Assembly: GCA_040220855.1 (NCBI GenBank)
Contig: JAVJVZ010000083.1
Coordinates: forward strand, 1 to 64,000
Direction: 5' to 3'
Length of the DNA stretch: 64,000 nt
From: JACKNG01 sp040220855
Lineage (GTDB): Bacteria; Pseudomonadota; Gammaproteobacteria; Ga0077536
This document shows, one piece after another, positions 16,643 through 25,452 of the stretch. Position 1 is the stretch's first letter; the number at the start of each line of letters is the position of its first letter. Below the pieces are notes generated by a model. That model was not told the DNA's origin, made no database searches, and saw only the letters and a program-made list of their open reading frames with translations. Both the position numbers and the translations under genes were made by a program.

Positions 16643-18418
16643 CTACTCGGCGCCGGCTCCCTTGCGCAGTCGGATCGACAGCTCGCGCAGCTGGCGCTCG
16701 CTGACCGTGCTCGGCGCCGCGGTCAGCGGACAGCTCGCCGTCTGCGTCTTGGGGAAGGCGATGACGTCGCGAATCGACTGCTCGCCGGCCATCAGCATGA
16801 CCAGACGGTCGAGGCCGAAGGCGATGCCACCGTGCGGTGGGCAGCCGTACTGCAGTGCCTCGGTGAGGAAGCCGAATTTTTCTTCGGCCTCGTCCGGCCC
16901 GATGCCGAGCAGGCCGAAGATGGCGCGTTGCATCTCGGGGCGGTGGATACGAATCGAGCCACCGCCGATCTCCGAGCCATTGAGGACCATGTCGTAGGCC
17001 CGCGAGATGGCCTCGCCCGGGGCGCTCTCGACACTCTCCTGCGAGCCGCTCGGGGCGGTGAAGGGGTGATGCAACGCGGCCCAGCGCTTCTCCTCGGCGT
17101 CCCACTCGAACATCGGGAAGTCGATCACCCACAGGGGCCGCCAGGCTTCCTCGACGAGCCCGAGATCCTGGGCCAGCTTGTCGCGCAGCGCGCCGAGCGC
17201 GGCGTTGACGACGGCGGCCTCGTCGGCACCGAAGAAGACCAGGTCGCCGTTCTCGCAGCCGGTGCGTGTGAGCACTTCCTCGACCACCGCGGCGGGCAGG
17301 AACTTGAGGATCGGCGATTGCAGCCCGTCGATGCCGGCGGCGCGATCGTTGACCTTGATGTAAGCAAGGCCCTTGGCGCCGTAGATCTTGACGAAATCGG
17401 TGTAGTCGTCGATTTGCTTGCGCGTGAGCACGCCGCCGCCCGGCGCGCGCAGCGCCGCGACACGGCCGCTCGGGCTGGCCGCCGGGGCGGCAAAGACCTT
17501 GAACTCGACATCCCGCATGAGGTCGCCGATCCCGACCAGCTCGAGCGGGTTGCGCAGGTCGGGGCGATCGGAGCCGTAGCGGTCCATCGCCTCGGCGTAG
17601 GTCAGGCGCGGGAAGGGGTCGGGCAGGGCGACGCCGAGCACGGCGTCGAACAGCGCGCGGATCATCGCCTCCATCAGGCCGGTGACGGCAGCCTCGTCGA
17701 TGAACGACATCTCGATGTCGAGCTGGGTGAATTCGGGCTGGCGGTCGGCGCGCAGGTCCTCGTCGCGGAAACAGCGCACGATCTGGTAGTAGCGATCGAG
17801 GCCGGACATCATGAGGAGCTGCTTGAACAGCTGCGGCGACTGCGGCAGCGCGAAGAAGCGGCCCGGGTGGGTGCGGCTCGGCACGAGGTAATCGCGCGCG
17901 CCCTCGGGCGTCGCCTTGGTCAGCATCGGCGTCTCGATTTCGAGGAAGCCGGCCTCGTCGAGGAAGGCGCGCAGTTCGCGCGCGACCCGCGCGCGCAGGC
18001 GGATGTTCTCGCGCATGCGCGTGGTGCGCAGGTCGATGTAGCGGAACTTGAGCCGGGTGTCGTCGTGCACGTGGCTCTCGTCGAGCTGGAACGGCGGCGT
18101 GCGCGCGTCGTTGAGGATCTCGAGTTCCTTGACCAGCACCTCGACGGCGCCGGTCGGCATATCGGGATTGACCGTGCCAGCCGGGCGGTGGCGCACGCGC
18201 CCGGCAATGCGCAGCACGTACTCGCTGCGCACGCGCTCCGCGAGCGCGAAAGCGGCCGGCGTGTCCGGGTCGATGACGACCTGGGCGACGCCTTCGCGGT
18301 CGCGCAGGTCGATGAAGATGACGCCGCCGTGGTCGCGGCGATGATGGACCCAGCCGCACAGGGCGACGTCCTGATCGACCAGGGCCTCGGTCAGCTCACC
18401 ACAGTAATGGGTTCTCAT
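16643..18418 (-). CDS. aspS: AspS, aspartyl-tRNA synthetase (bacterial type)
   Basis: Class II synthetase, 591 residues from ATG 18418. It has the N-terminal OB anticodon-binding domain (MRTHYCGELTEALVDQDV, then VHHRRDHGGVIFIDLRDREG), motif 2 in VRCFRDEDLRADRQPEF, a bacterial GAD insertion (about 290-420) and the motif 3 region GGIAFGLDRLVMLM. Length equals the E. coli enzyme. Whether it also charges tRNA-Asn cannot be judged here. A possible hairpin lies in its leader, between it and the upstream fmdB-like gene. Confidence 0.96.
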   Translation of the reverse strand: MRTHYCGELTEALVDQDVALCGWVHHRRDHGGVIFIDLRDREGVAQVVIDPDTPAAFALAERVRSEYVLRIAGRVRHRPAGTVNPDMPTGAVEVLVKELEILNDARTPPFQLDESHVHDDTRLKFRYIDLRTTRMRENIRLRARVARELRAFLDEAGFLEIETPMLTKATPEGARDYLVPSRTHPGRFFALPQSPQLFKQLLMMSGLDRYYQIVRCFRDEDLRADRQPEFTQLDIEMSFIDEAAVTGLMEAMIRALFDAVLGVALPDPFPRLTYAEAMDRYGSDRPDLRNPLELVGIGDLMRDVEFKVFAAPAASPSGRVAALRAPGGGVLTRKQIDDYTDFVKIYGAKGLAYIKVNDRAAGIDGLQSPILKFLPAAVVEEVLTRTGCENGDLVFFGADEAAVVNAALGALRDKLAQDLGLVEEAWRPLWVIDFPMFEWDAEEKRWAALHHPFTAPSGSQESVESAPGEAISRAYDMVLNGSEIGGGSIRIHRPEMQRAIFGLLGIGPDEAEEKFGFLTEALQYGCPPHGGIAFGLDRLVMLMAGEQSIRDVIAFPKTQTASCPLTAAPSTVSERQLRELSIRLRKGAGAE

Positions 18419-18461
18419 GGGCAGGCAGGCGCGCGAAGGAGCTGCGCGGGAGCGCGGCAAA

Positions 18462-18487
18462 GGGCGGCATCATACGGATTGCCGCCC
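18462..18487 (-). terminator. Hairpin in the aspS leader (weak terminator or attenuator candidate)
   Basis: An 8-bp perfect inverted repeat (GGGCGGCA / TGCCGCCC) with a 10-base loop, between the fmdB-like gene and aspS. On the minus strand it is followed by only three T residues, so it would be a weak intrinsic terminator. It ends 43 bases before the aspS ATG. Confidence 0.35.
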
Positions 18488-18524
18488 CCACCCGCAACGC
18501 CGCGCGCGTGCCGCGTCGGCGGCC

Positions 18525-18857
18525 TCAATCGCTGCCCGAAGAGGCGCTCTTCGCGCCCGACTTGGCGTCGCTCTTGCTGTCGCTCTTCTCGCTGCCCTTG
18601 TCGGCGCCCTTGTCATCCGACTTGGACGTCGCGGTGCTGTCGCCGTCACCGGACTTGGCCGCAGGCTTCTTGCCCTTGTCGCGGAAGTCGGTGACGTACC
18701 AGCCGGTCCCCTTGAGCTGGAAGCCGGCCGCCGAGACCAGCTTGCGCAGGGCGTCGTGGCTGCACGACGGGCAGGTCTTGAGCGGATCGTCGCTCATGCG
18801 CTGCAGGATCTCGAGCTTGTGCCCGCAATCGTCGCAAAGGTATTCGTAGATCGGCAT
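18525..18857 (-). CDS. FmdB-family zinc-ribbon regulatory protein
   Basis: 110-residue cytoplasmic protein. The first 60 residues are the FmdB/CxxC-CxxC regulatory domain: MPIYEYLCDDCGHKLE and a second knuckle TCPSCSHD, then VSAAGFQLKGTGWYVTDF, the usual family end. The last 45 residues are a hydrophilic Lys/Ser/Asp tail that looks disordered. Such proteins commonly sit just before aspS in gammaproteobacteria; their function is not established. Confidence 0.9.
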   Translation of the reverse strand: MPIYEYLCDDCGHKLEILQRMSDDPLKTCPSCSHDALRKLVSAAGFQLKGTGWYVTDFRDKGKKPAAKSGDGDSTATSKSDDKGADKGSEKSDSKSDAKSGAKSASSGSD

Positions 18858-19054
18858 GACGGGGTCCTGACGGAAACGAAAGAAGTGGGCCGATCATGGG
18901 GGCGGGGACGGATTTTTCAAGCGCGGCATCGCTGCGCAGCGGGGTGCGCGATGTACAGTCCGGGCCGGATTCGCTAGGATTGCGCCCCGTTCGCGCCGGC
19001 GTCGCCGCCGTGCGCGGGCGGCATTACGCGGACCCGTCACCCGGGTCGCACCGT

Positions 19055-19130
19055 GGGCCGTTAGCTCAGCTGGTAGAGCACCGGACTTTTAATCCGATGG
19101 TCGTAGGTTCGATCCCTACACGGCCCACCA
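19055..19130 (+). tRNA. tRNA-Lys (anticodon UUU)
   Basis: 76-base cloverleaf with encoded CCA. Acceptor stem GGGCCGT / ACGGCCC, D arm GCTC...GAGC, anticodon loop CTTTTAA with anticodon TTT at 19088-19090, T arm GTAGG TTCGATC CCTAC. The only flaw is a C27:A43 mismatch closing the anticodon stem (CCGGA against TCCGA); the E. coli homologue has a G-U wobble at this place. It stands alone, 236 bases before hppA. Confidence 0.97.
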
Positions 19131-19366
19131 CCTCCATCCCGATCTACATCGCCATCCGGCGAACCGTCCCGACCGCCTCCCGTCACCTGCAAAGCCTTGT
19201 CGCACGGTGTGTTTCACCGCCCTGGCAGTATCGATTAACGGGGCGAAGCCGGTTATAGTTCGCGGATCCCCGCGACCACTCCATAACAATACGCCGGGAT
19301 GCAGGCCCCGCGCCTGCGACGCCTCAGCGCATTTCTCAAAAAAGACTAGACGGAGACAGACCCAAG

Positions 19367-21505
19367 ATGGCGGTAACTATCATTCTGGCCTTGTCGCTAT
19401 TCGGCCTGGCCACGGCTTTCTATTACACGACGTCGATCAAGAAAGTACCCATCGACATGGGTGTCGACGACGCCGACACGAAGATGCGCCTGGCCAAGAT
19501 CTCCTCGGCCATCGCTAACGGCGCCATGGCTTTCCTCAAGCAGGAATACAAGTTCATGGCGATCTTCATGGTCGTCTTTGCCGCCATCATTGCCGCCCTC
19601 ATCGATGACCACCACACCGATTATGTCAACGAGGGTGTCTACACCGCCGGGGCCTTCATCTTCGGCGCCGTTATCTCCATCGTTTCCGGCTTCATCGGCA
19701 TGCGCATCGCGACTGTCGGCAACGTGCGCACCACGGTGTCCGCCAACAAGTCGCTCTCCGATGCCTTCAACGTCGCCCTGCATTCCGGCTCCGTCATGGG
19801 TTTCGGGCTGGTCAGCCTCGCTGCGCTGGGTCTGCTGGTGATCTACCTCGTGCTGAAGGCGCTGATGCCGGCACAGCTCCCCGAGCACATCCTGATGGAA
19901 GTGATCGCGGGCTTCGGTCTCGGCGGTTCGTCGATCGCGCTCTTCGCGCGTGTCGGCGGCGGTATCTTCACCAAGGCAGCCGACGTCGGCGCCGACCTCG
20001 TCGGCAAGGTCGAGGCCGGCATTCCCGAGGACGACCCGCGTAACCCCGCCGTGATCGCCGACAACGTCGGTGACAACGTCGGTGACGTCGCCGGCATGGG
20101 TGCCGACCTGTTCGGCTCCTGCGCCGAGAGCACCTGCGCCGCCATGGTCATCTCGGCGATCGCCTTCGCAGGCAACGTCGATGCCCTGCTCTACCCGATC
20201 CTGATCTCGGCGATCGGCATCCCGGTCAGCCTGGTGACGTTGTTGATGGTGCGCGTGAACAGCGAGGAGCAGGTCGGTCCGGCGCTGAAGAAGATGCTCA
20301 TCATCTCGAGCGTGCTGATGGCCATCATCATGTACTTCGTGACCATGAAGTTCGTGCCGGAGACGTTTGTCATCACCGGCATCGAGTGTTCGGCGCTGGA
20401 CGTCTACTACTGCTTCCTGACCGGCCTCGTCGCGGGTCTCGTGGTGGGCCTGCTGACCGAGTACTACACGGCGCACGAGTACAGCCCGGTCCGCGAAGTG
20501 GCACAGTCCTGTGAGACCGGTTCGGCGACCAACATCATTTTCGGTCTCGCGCTCGGCTACAAGAGCGCGGTCGGCCCGTATGTCGCGATCGGCCTCGCCA
20601 TCTACATCCCGTGGATGCTGGCCGGCATGTATGGCGTCGCCATCGCCTCGCTCGGCATGCTGGGCACGCTGGTCATCGCGCTGACCATCGACGCCTATGG
20701 CCCGGTTGCCGACAACGCCGGCGGAATCGCCGAGATGTCCGGGATGCCCGAGCACGTGCGCGAGCGCACCGACATTCTCGACGCGGCCGGCAACACGACT
20801 GCGGCGATGGGCAAGGGCTTCGCGATCGGGGCGGCCATCCTCACTTCGCTGGCCTTGTTCGCCGCGTTCCTGACGCGCGCCGACCTGTTGCTCAAGGAAC
20901 AGGACCCGAGCGCCGACCTGCTCGGCTCGATCAACCTGCTCGACCCGATGGTCTACACGGGACTGTTCATCGGCGCCGTGCTGCCGGCCTACTTCTCGGC
21001 CATGACGATGAAGTCGGTGGGTTCGGCAGCCTACAAGATGATCGAAGAGGTGCGTCGCCAGTTCCGCGAGATCGCCGGCATCATGGAAGGCAAGGGCGAC
21101 CCGGACTACGAGCAGTGCGTGGCGATCTCCACCCAGGCCGCGCTGAAAGAGATGATCGCACCCGGCGTGCTGATCATGGGCGCACCGCTGGTCGCCGGCT
21201 GGCTGTTCGGCATCGAGGCGACGGCGGGCCTGCTGGCCGGCTCGCTGGTCTCCGGCGGCGTGCTTGCCATCTCGAGCTCGAACAGCGGCGGCGCCTGGGA
21301 CAACGCCAAGAAATACATCGAGAAGGGCAACCACGGCGGCAAGGGCACCGAGGCGCACAAGGCCGCGGTGGTCGGTGACACCGTCGGAGACCCGTTGAAG
21401 GACACCTCGGGGCCGTCGCTCAACATTCTCATCAAGCTCTCGGCGATCCTGTCGCTCGTGTTCGTGCCGTTCTTCGTCCAGTACGGCGGCGTGCTGATCG
21501 GCTGA
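19367..21505 (+). CDS. hppA: Membrane-bound proton/sodium pumping pyrophosphatase, K+-dependent type
   Basis: Integral membrane pump of 712 residues and about 16 helices that couples pyrophosphate hydrolysis to cation export. The PPi/Mg site is plain: DVGADLVGKVE, DDPRNPAVIADNVGDNVGD, and near the C-terminus KAAVVGDTVGDPLKDTSGP. Position 479 in GNTTAAMGKGFAIG is Ala, where K+-independent pumps have Lys, so this is the K+-dependent class. That class includes Na+ and H+ pumps; the ion cannot be told here. A GGAG site precedes the ATG and a strong terminator follows, so it is probably monocistronic. A pyrophosphate-type phosphofructokinase lies 2.7 kb downstream. Confidence 0.96.
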   Translation: MAVTIILALSLFGLATAFYYTTSIKKVPIDMGVDDADTKMRLAKISSAIANGAMAFLKQEYKFMAIFMVVFAAIIAALIDDHHTDYVNEGVYTAGAFIFGAVISIVSGFIGMRIATVGNVRTTVSANKSLSDAFNVALHSGSVMGFGLVSLAALGLLVIYLVLKALMPAQLPEHILMEVIAGFGLGGSSIALFARVGGGIFTKAADVGADLVGKVEAGIPEDDPRNPAVIADNVGDNVGDVAGMGADLFGSCAESTCAAMVISAIAFAGNVDALLYPILISAIGIPVSLVTLLMVRVNSEEQVGPALKKMLIISSVLMAIIMYFVTMKFVPETFVITGIECSALDVYYCFLTGLVAGLVVGLLTEYYTAHEYSPVREVAQSCETGSATNIIFGLALGYKSAVGPYVAIGLAIYIPWMLAGMYGVAIASLGMLGTLVIALTIDAYGPVADNAGGIAEMSGMPEHVRERTDILDAAGNTTAAMGKGFAIGAAILTSLALFAAFLTRADLLLKEQDPSADLLGSINLLDPMVYTGLFIGAVLPAYFSAMTMKSVGSAAYKMIEEVRRQFREIAGIMEGKGDPDYEQCVAISTQAALKEMIAPGVLIMGAPLVAGWLFGIEATAGLLAGSLVSGGVLAISSSNSGGAWDNAKKYIEKGNHGGKGTEAHKAAVVGDTVGDPLKDTSGPSLNILIKLSAILSLVFVPFFVQYGGVLIG

Positions 21506-21538
21506 ACGTCGACCGCCCAGCGGTCGTCGACCTGACAC

Positions 21539-21573
21539 GGCCGGTGCCCCACACGGGGCGCCGGCCTTTTTTT
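21539..21573 (+). terminator. Rho-independent terminator of hppA
   Basis: A 12-bp stem (GGCCGGTGCCCC / GGGGCGCCGGCC, with one T-G wobble), ACAC loop and seven T residues. It begins 33 bases after the hppA stop. Confidence 0.93.
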
Positions 21574-22061
21574 GCACCGCAAAAACGCGGGCTTCCATTG
21601 TTCGAGCGGACCTGCCTGGAGCGGATCGGCCGACGCGCACGCCCGGGCCGAAGCAGCGCACGCCTGGCCGAAGCGGCGCACTCGGCGCCGACTGCAGTGA
21701 TTACTCACCCGTCCGCAGCGGCCCGCTCGTAGCCGGGTCGCGCGACGATGACGACCACGCTGGCGACGTATGAATCGCGGACGCGCGTCGGGGAAGGGCG
21801 AAGCGGACGCCATCGCACAAGGAGGGCGCCGTGCCGCCCGGGATGCGAGGTCATCGCATCGTCAGCGATCGGCGATACGGAAGACGGTTCGACGCAGGCG
21901 TGAGTCGGGAAGCGCTCAGCGGCGCGCGTCAGAGCGGGTGATCAGCGTGGTGGGACCCTGCATGCAGGCGTCGCCTGCGCGGCTGACAATGCAGTTGCAG
22001 GCGCCGAGGGAGGCGGCAGGCGCGGCACCCGTGGGTGCCGCGGCCGCGACGGCAAGGAAGT
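21574..22061. other. Gap without a recognisable gene
   Basis: About 490 bases between the hppA terminator and the end of a small membrane-protein gene. The open frames here are Arg/Ala-rich with no signal, domain or ribosome site. One minus-strand frame ending at 21916 has a Cys-containing tail (ACNCIVSRAGDACMQG) but lacks a usable start of its own. I see no repeat or RNA structure that I can name. Confidence 0.5.
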
Positions 22062-22358
22062 TCAGGCAGCGCGCGGCAGGTCGTCGCGTCGCGGCAGGTT
22101 CTCGACGTTGCTGGGCTCGACCCCGGGCATCGCGGGCAGCGGCGTGTTGCGCCGCAACACGACGGCGATCTCGCAGCTCCGTGCCAGGAGGAAAGCAGTG
22201 ACTGCGCCCATCAGGGCGTATTTGAACGCCAGCAGAGCCGCTGCTTCCGCGGCCGCGCCGGCCAGCGCCAAGGCGGCGGCGAGGGCAAGGGCTGCGGCGG
22301 CCAGGGATGAGATGCCGATGACATCGAGGGTGTAGCAATACCAGGGGCGTTTTTTCAT
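22062..22358 (-). CDS. Small hypothetical membrane protein
   Basis: 98-residue protein that I do not recognise. It starts MKKRPWYCYTLDVIGI, has two hydrophobic helices (about 12-38 and 42-62; very Ala/Leu-rich) and a polar C-terminal tail of about 30 residues. The Lys-rich N-terminus followed by helices and a charge change at RSCEIAVVLRRN supports a real inner-membrane protein. A TATAGT hexamer lies on the minus strand at 22426-22431, about 70 bases upstream, in a locally AT-richer stretch. It is isolated between hppA and the M48 protease gene. An alternative overlapping minus frame (21916-22338) is less protein-like. Confidence 0.55.
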   Translation of the reverse strand: MKKRPWYCYTLDVIGISSLAAAALALAAALALAGAAAEAAALLAFKYALMGAVTAFLLARSCEIAVVLRRNTPLPAMPGVEPSNVENLPRRDDLPRAA

Positions 22359-22529
22359 GGCTTCGTGTCCATTTGTTATCAGCGCCGGTTCGGGTACCGG
22401 TCTTTGCCGTTATCGTTGGATGGCTACTATAGAGACACTGCGTTGCCGATCTGTTAAGCAGTCGACAAAGCGCCCGGAAGGGCAGGAAATTAACAGTTTG
22501 TATATGTTCGGCCGCGAACGCGGCGGGGC

Positions 22530-23993
22530 TCAGCGGCGACGCTGCTCGCGCTCGAGATCGATGATCGTCTGTTCGACTTCGTCGAGGCGGGCAACGATTT
22601 TCTGCCGCTGGTAGTTGGACAGCCCCGGCGTTTCCCGTGCGATGCGCAGCTGTTCGGCCGCGTGCGGGTATTCACCGACGCTGAGGTAGTACTCGGCGAG
22701 CGAGTGATGGGCGTTGGCGGTCTCGCCGAGCTGGGTCTCGGACTCGGCGAGCAGCTTGTAGAACTTCGGGTCGCGACGGTCGGACAGACCATAGCCACGC
22801 AGTACCTGCTTGGCCTGGGTGCTCTCGCCGACCAGCAGCAGCGCGTTGGTGTAACCGTATACGGCAGCGCGATTCTCCGGTTCGATCTCGAAGGCGCGCT
22901 GGTAGTGCGCCAGCGAATCGCCGTAATTGCGCGCCTGCCGCTCGAGGAAGCCCGCGGCGATGCGGAACGGCACCAGCGTCGGATAGTCGGCGATGAGCTT
23001 GGCCAGCTCGATGCGCGCCTGGGCAAAGTCGCCGGTCTCGGTCAGCGCCAGCGCATAACCGTAGCGGGCGACTTCTTCGTGCGCGTAGTTTCCTTCCTCG
23101 AGGCGGGTCTGGAAGAGGTGGCGCGCGTCCATCGGGTTGGGGGCCGCCCGGACTCTCAACTTGGCCTTGATCAGGTGATACTGGTAGCTGTCTTCGCGGA
23201 TCGTCGCCGGCCGGATGGTCTGCGCGCGCGAGCGCGCTTCAGCGATACGATTGACATTGATCGGGTGCGTGCGCAGGTATTCCGGAATGAACGCCGGATC
23301 ACTGTAGCGATTGGCGCGTTGCATGCGCTCGAAGAACACCGCCATGTCGGCGGTGTCGAAGCCGGCCTCGCTCATCAGGCGCAGCCCGAGCGCGTCGGCC
23401 TCCTTCTCGTTACCACGCGTGAAGTTGATCTGTGCTTGCGCGGCAGCCGCCTGTGTGCCCATCAGCGCGGCGGTGCCGGCCTGCGGATCGGCGACCGCGA
23501 GCAGCAGCGCGCCAATCGTTGCCGCAATCATCGGCAGGTTCATCTGCGATGCAGCTTCGATCATGCGCGCGCCATGGCGCTGGGTGACATGCGAAATCTC
23601 GTGCCCGACCACCGAGGCGAGCTCCGACTCGGTCTGCGTCTCGAGAATCAGGCCGGTGTGGAAGAAGATGAAGCCGCCCGGCACGGCAAACGCGTTGATG
23701 ACCGGGCTGTCGATGACGTAGAAGCTGAAGTCGCCGTAATAATCGCTGTGGTCGCCGAGGCTGTCACCGAGCTTCTGGATGTAGTCCTCGACTTCCTCGT
23801 CGTACACGATGGGCGCCTGCCGGCGCATCTCGCGCATGAAGTTCTCGCCCAGCTTGCGTTCCTGCTCGGGCGAGATGAGCGCACCGGCCGAATCGCCGAA
23901 GTCGGGCAGATCGATGCGCTCCTGGGCAGGCAGCGGCGGCACGGCGAAAGCCGCAGCAACGGCGAGACTGAGTAGAACGCGCGGAGCCTTCAT
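22530..23993 (-). CDS. BepA-like periplasmic M48 metalloprotease with TPR domain
   Basis: Periplasmic zinc protease/chaperone of 487 residues, expected to assist or clear outer-membrane proteins such as LptD, as E. coli BepA does. A signal peptide ends near A23 (PPLPA-QE). The M48 site is H131-E-I-S-H135, with the third ligand probably E198 in NEKEADALG. About 290 to the end is a TPR region (YGYALALTETGDFAQA, AVYGYTNALLLVGES), ending in a charged helix. The frame is open far upstream, but the signal peptide starts at ATG 23993. Divergent from pfp across 183 bases. Confidence 0.9.
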   Translation of the reverse strand: MKAPRVLLSLAVAAAFAVPPLPAQERIDLPDFGDSAGALISPEQERKLGENFMREMRRQAPIVYDEEVEDYIQKLGDSLGDHSDYYGDFSFYVIDSPVINAFAVPGGFIFFHTGLILETQTESELASVVGHEISHVTQRHGARMIEAASQMNLPMIAATIGALLLAVADPQAGTAALMGTQAAAAQAQINFTRGNEKEADALGLRLMSEAGFDTADMAVFFERMQRANRYSDPAFIPEYLRTHPINVNRIAEARSRAQTIRPATIREDSYQYHLIKAKLRVRAAPNPMDARHLFQTRLEEGNYAHEEVARYGYALALTETGDFAQARIELAKLIADYPTLVPFRIAAGFLERQARNYGDSLAHYQRAFEIEPENRAAVYGYTNALLLVGESTQAKQVLRGYGLSDRRDPKFYKLLAESETQLGETANAHHSLAEYYLSVGEYPHAAEQLRIARETPGLSNYQRQKIVARLDEVEQTIIDLEREQRRR

Positions 23994-24176
23994 GAATCGA
24001 TTGATGCGTGGCTGCTGGTGATCACCGCCGGGCCCCGGCGAGGCGCTGTTTGGCGCGATGCGGGCCCGGGGTCGACTATTGTAGAGTAAGACCGGCCAGC
24101 GCGCGCCGAGTTCGCCCGGCATGGCGGGCGGGCCGGCCAGCCTCCCGAGCGACCCATCATCCTGCGGAATCGAGTA

Positions 24177-25448
24177 ATGACTGTGGAGAAACGCAACGCC
24201 TTCTATGCCCAGTCGGGCGGTGTGACTGCCGTGATCAATGCGTCGGCCTGCGGTGTCATCGAAACCGCGCGGCGACACCCGGACCGCATCGGCACGGTGT
24301 ACGCCGGGCGCAATGGCATCATCGGGGCGCTCACCGAGGATCTCATCGATACCGGCCAGGAATCGGACGCCGACATCGCTGCCCTGCGCCATACCCCGGC
24401 CGGGGCTTTCGGCTCGTGCCGTTACAAGCTGAAGAGCGTGGACGACAACCGCGCCGAGTACGAGCGGCTCATCGAGGTGTTCCGTGCACACGACATCGGC
24501 TACTTTTTCTACAACGGCGGCGGCGATTCGCAGGATACCTCCAACAAGGTGGCCGAGTTCGCCGCCGCGCATGACTATCCACTCACCGCCATCGGCATTC
24601 CCAAGACGGTCGACAACGACCTGCCGATCACCGACAACTGTCCGGGCTTCGGCTCGGTCGCCAAGTACGTCGCGGTGTCCATTCGCGAAGCCGCCTTCGA
24701 CGTCGCCTCGATGGCAAAGACCTCGACCAAGGTGTTCGTGCTGGAGGTGATGGGTCGCCATGCCGGCTGGATCGCGGCTGCCGGCGGCCTCGCCGCCGAG
24801 GCGCCGGGGCAGGCGCCGCAGGTCATCCTGTTTCCCGAGGTCACGTTCGACGAAGAGGGCTTTCTGGCCCGCGTGCAGCAATCGGTCGCGGACAACGGCT
24901 ACTGCGCCATCGTCGTCTCCGAAGGCCTGCGCGACAGCGCGGGGCGGTTCGTCGCCGAAGCGGGTACGCGAGATGCCTTCGGGCATGCCCAGCTCGGCGG
25001 CGTGGCGCCGGTGATCGCGGACCTCGTCAAGCAACGGCTCGGCTACAAGTACCATTGGGCCGTCGCCGACTACCTGCAGCGGGCAGCCCGCCATATCGCC
25101 TCGAAGACCGACGTCGAGCAGGCCTACGCGCTCGGTCGCGCTGCGGTCGAGATGGCGCTCGCCGGCGACAACGCCATCATGCCGACCATCGTGCGCACGG
25201 CCGACGATCCCTACGCCTGGGAGATCGGCAAGGCGCGCCTGGCCGAGGTCGCCAACGTCGAGAAGAAGATGCCGCGCGAGTACATCAGCGAGGATGGTTT
25301 CGGCATTACCGCGGCTTGCCGCCGTTACCTCGCGCCGCTGATCGCCGGCGAGGATTACCCGCCTTACGAGAACGGGTTGCCGCGCTACGTGACGTTGCGC
25401 AACGTGGCGGTGCCGAAGCGCGTGGCGCGCTCGTTCGAGCCGGGCTGA
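24177..25448 (+). CDS. pfp: Pyrophosphate-dependent 6-phosphofructokinase
   Basis: Reversible phosphofructokinase using pyrophosphate in place of ATP, 423 residues. The phosphoryl-donor loop reads GGGDS (114-118) instead of GGDGS, and the substrate loop reads PKTVDND with K143. Lys at this place is the family marker of PPi dependence, where ATP enzymes have Gly. MGRHAGW and the sugar-phosphate site follow. In methanotrophs pfp and the membrane pyrophosphatase gene are adjacent; here hppA is 2.7 kb away with two opposite-strand genes between. ATP dependence is unlikely but would need assay. Confidence 0.92.
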   Translation: MTVEKRNAFYAQSGGVTAVINASACGVIETARRHPDRIGTVYAGRNGIIGALTEDLIDTGQESDADIAALRHTPAGAFGSCRYKLKSVDDNRAEYERLIEVFRAHDIGYFFYNGGGDSQDTSNKVAEFAAAHDYPLTAIGIPKTVDNDLPITDNCPGFGSVAKYVAVSIREAAFDVASMAKTSTKVFVLEVMGRHAGWIAAAGGLAAEAPGQAPQVILFPEVTFDEEGFLARVQQSVADNGYCAIVVSEGLRDSAGRFVAEAGTRDAFGHAQLGGVAPVIADLVKQRLGYKYHWAVADYLQRAARHIASKTDVEQAYALGRAAVEMALAGDNAIMPTIVRTADDPYAWEIGKARLAEVANVEKKMPREYISEDGFGITAACRRYLAPLIAGEDYPPYENGLPRYVTLRNVAVPKRVARSFEPG

Positions 25449-25452
25449 CGCT

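Noticed and set aside
14540..18694. A plus-strand open frame of almost 1,400 codons opposite ruvC, yebC, nadA and aspS
   Set aside because: It is antisense to four well-conserved genes, has no domain, and its composition (His, Asp, Gly, Ala) is what a complement of high-GC coding sequence produces.
19397..21661. A minus-strand open frame of about 750 codons opposite hppA
   Set aside because: Antisense to a fully conserved pump; rich in His/Asp/Arg with no signal or motif.
21916..22338. 140-codon minus-strand frame with a Cys-rich end
   Set aside because: Overlaps the more protein-like 98-residue membrane gene; its N-terminal part is Arg-rich shadow and the Cys-containing tail has no usable start codon.
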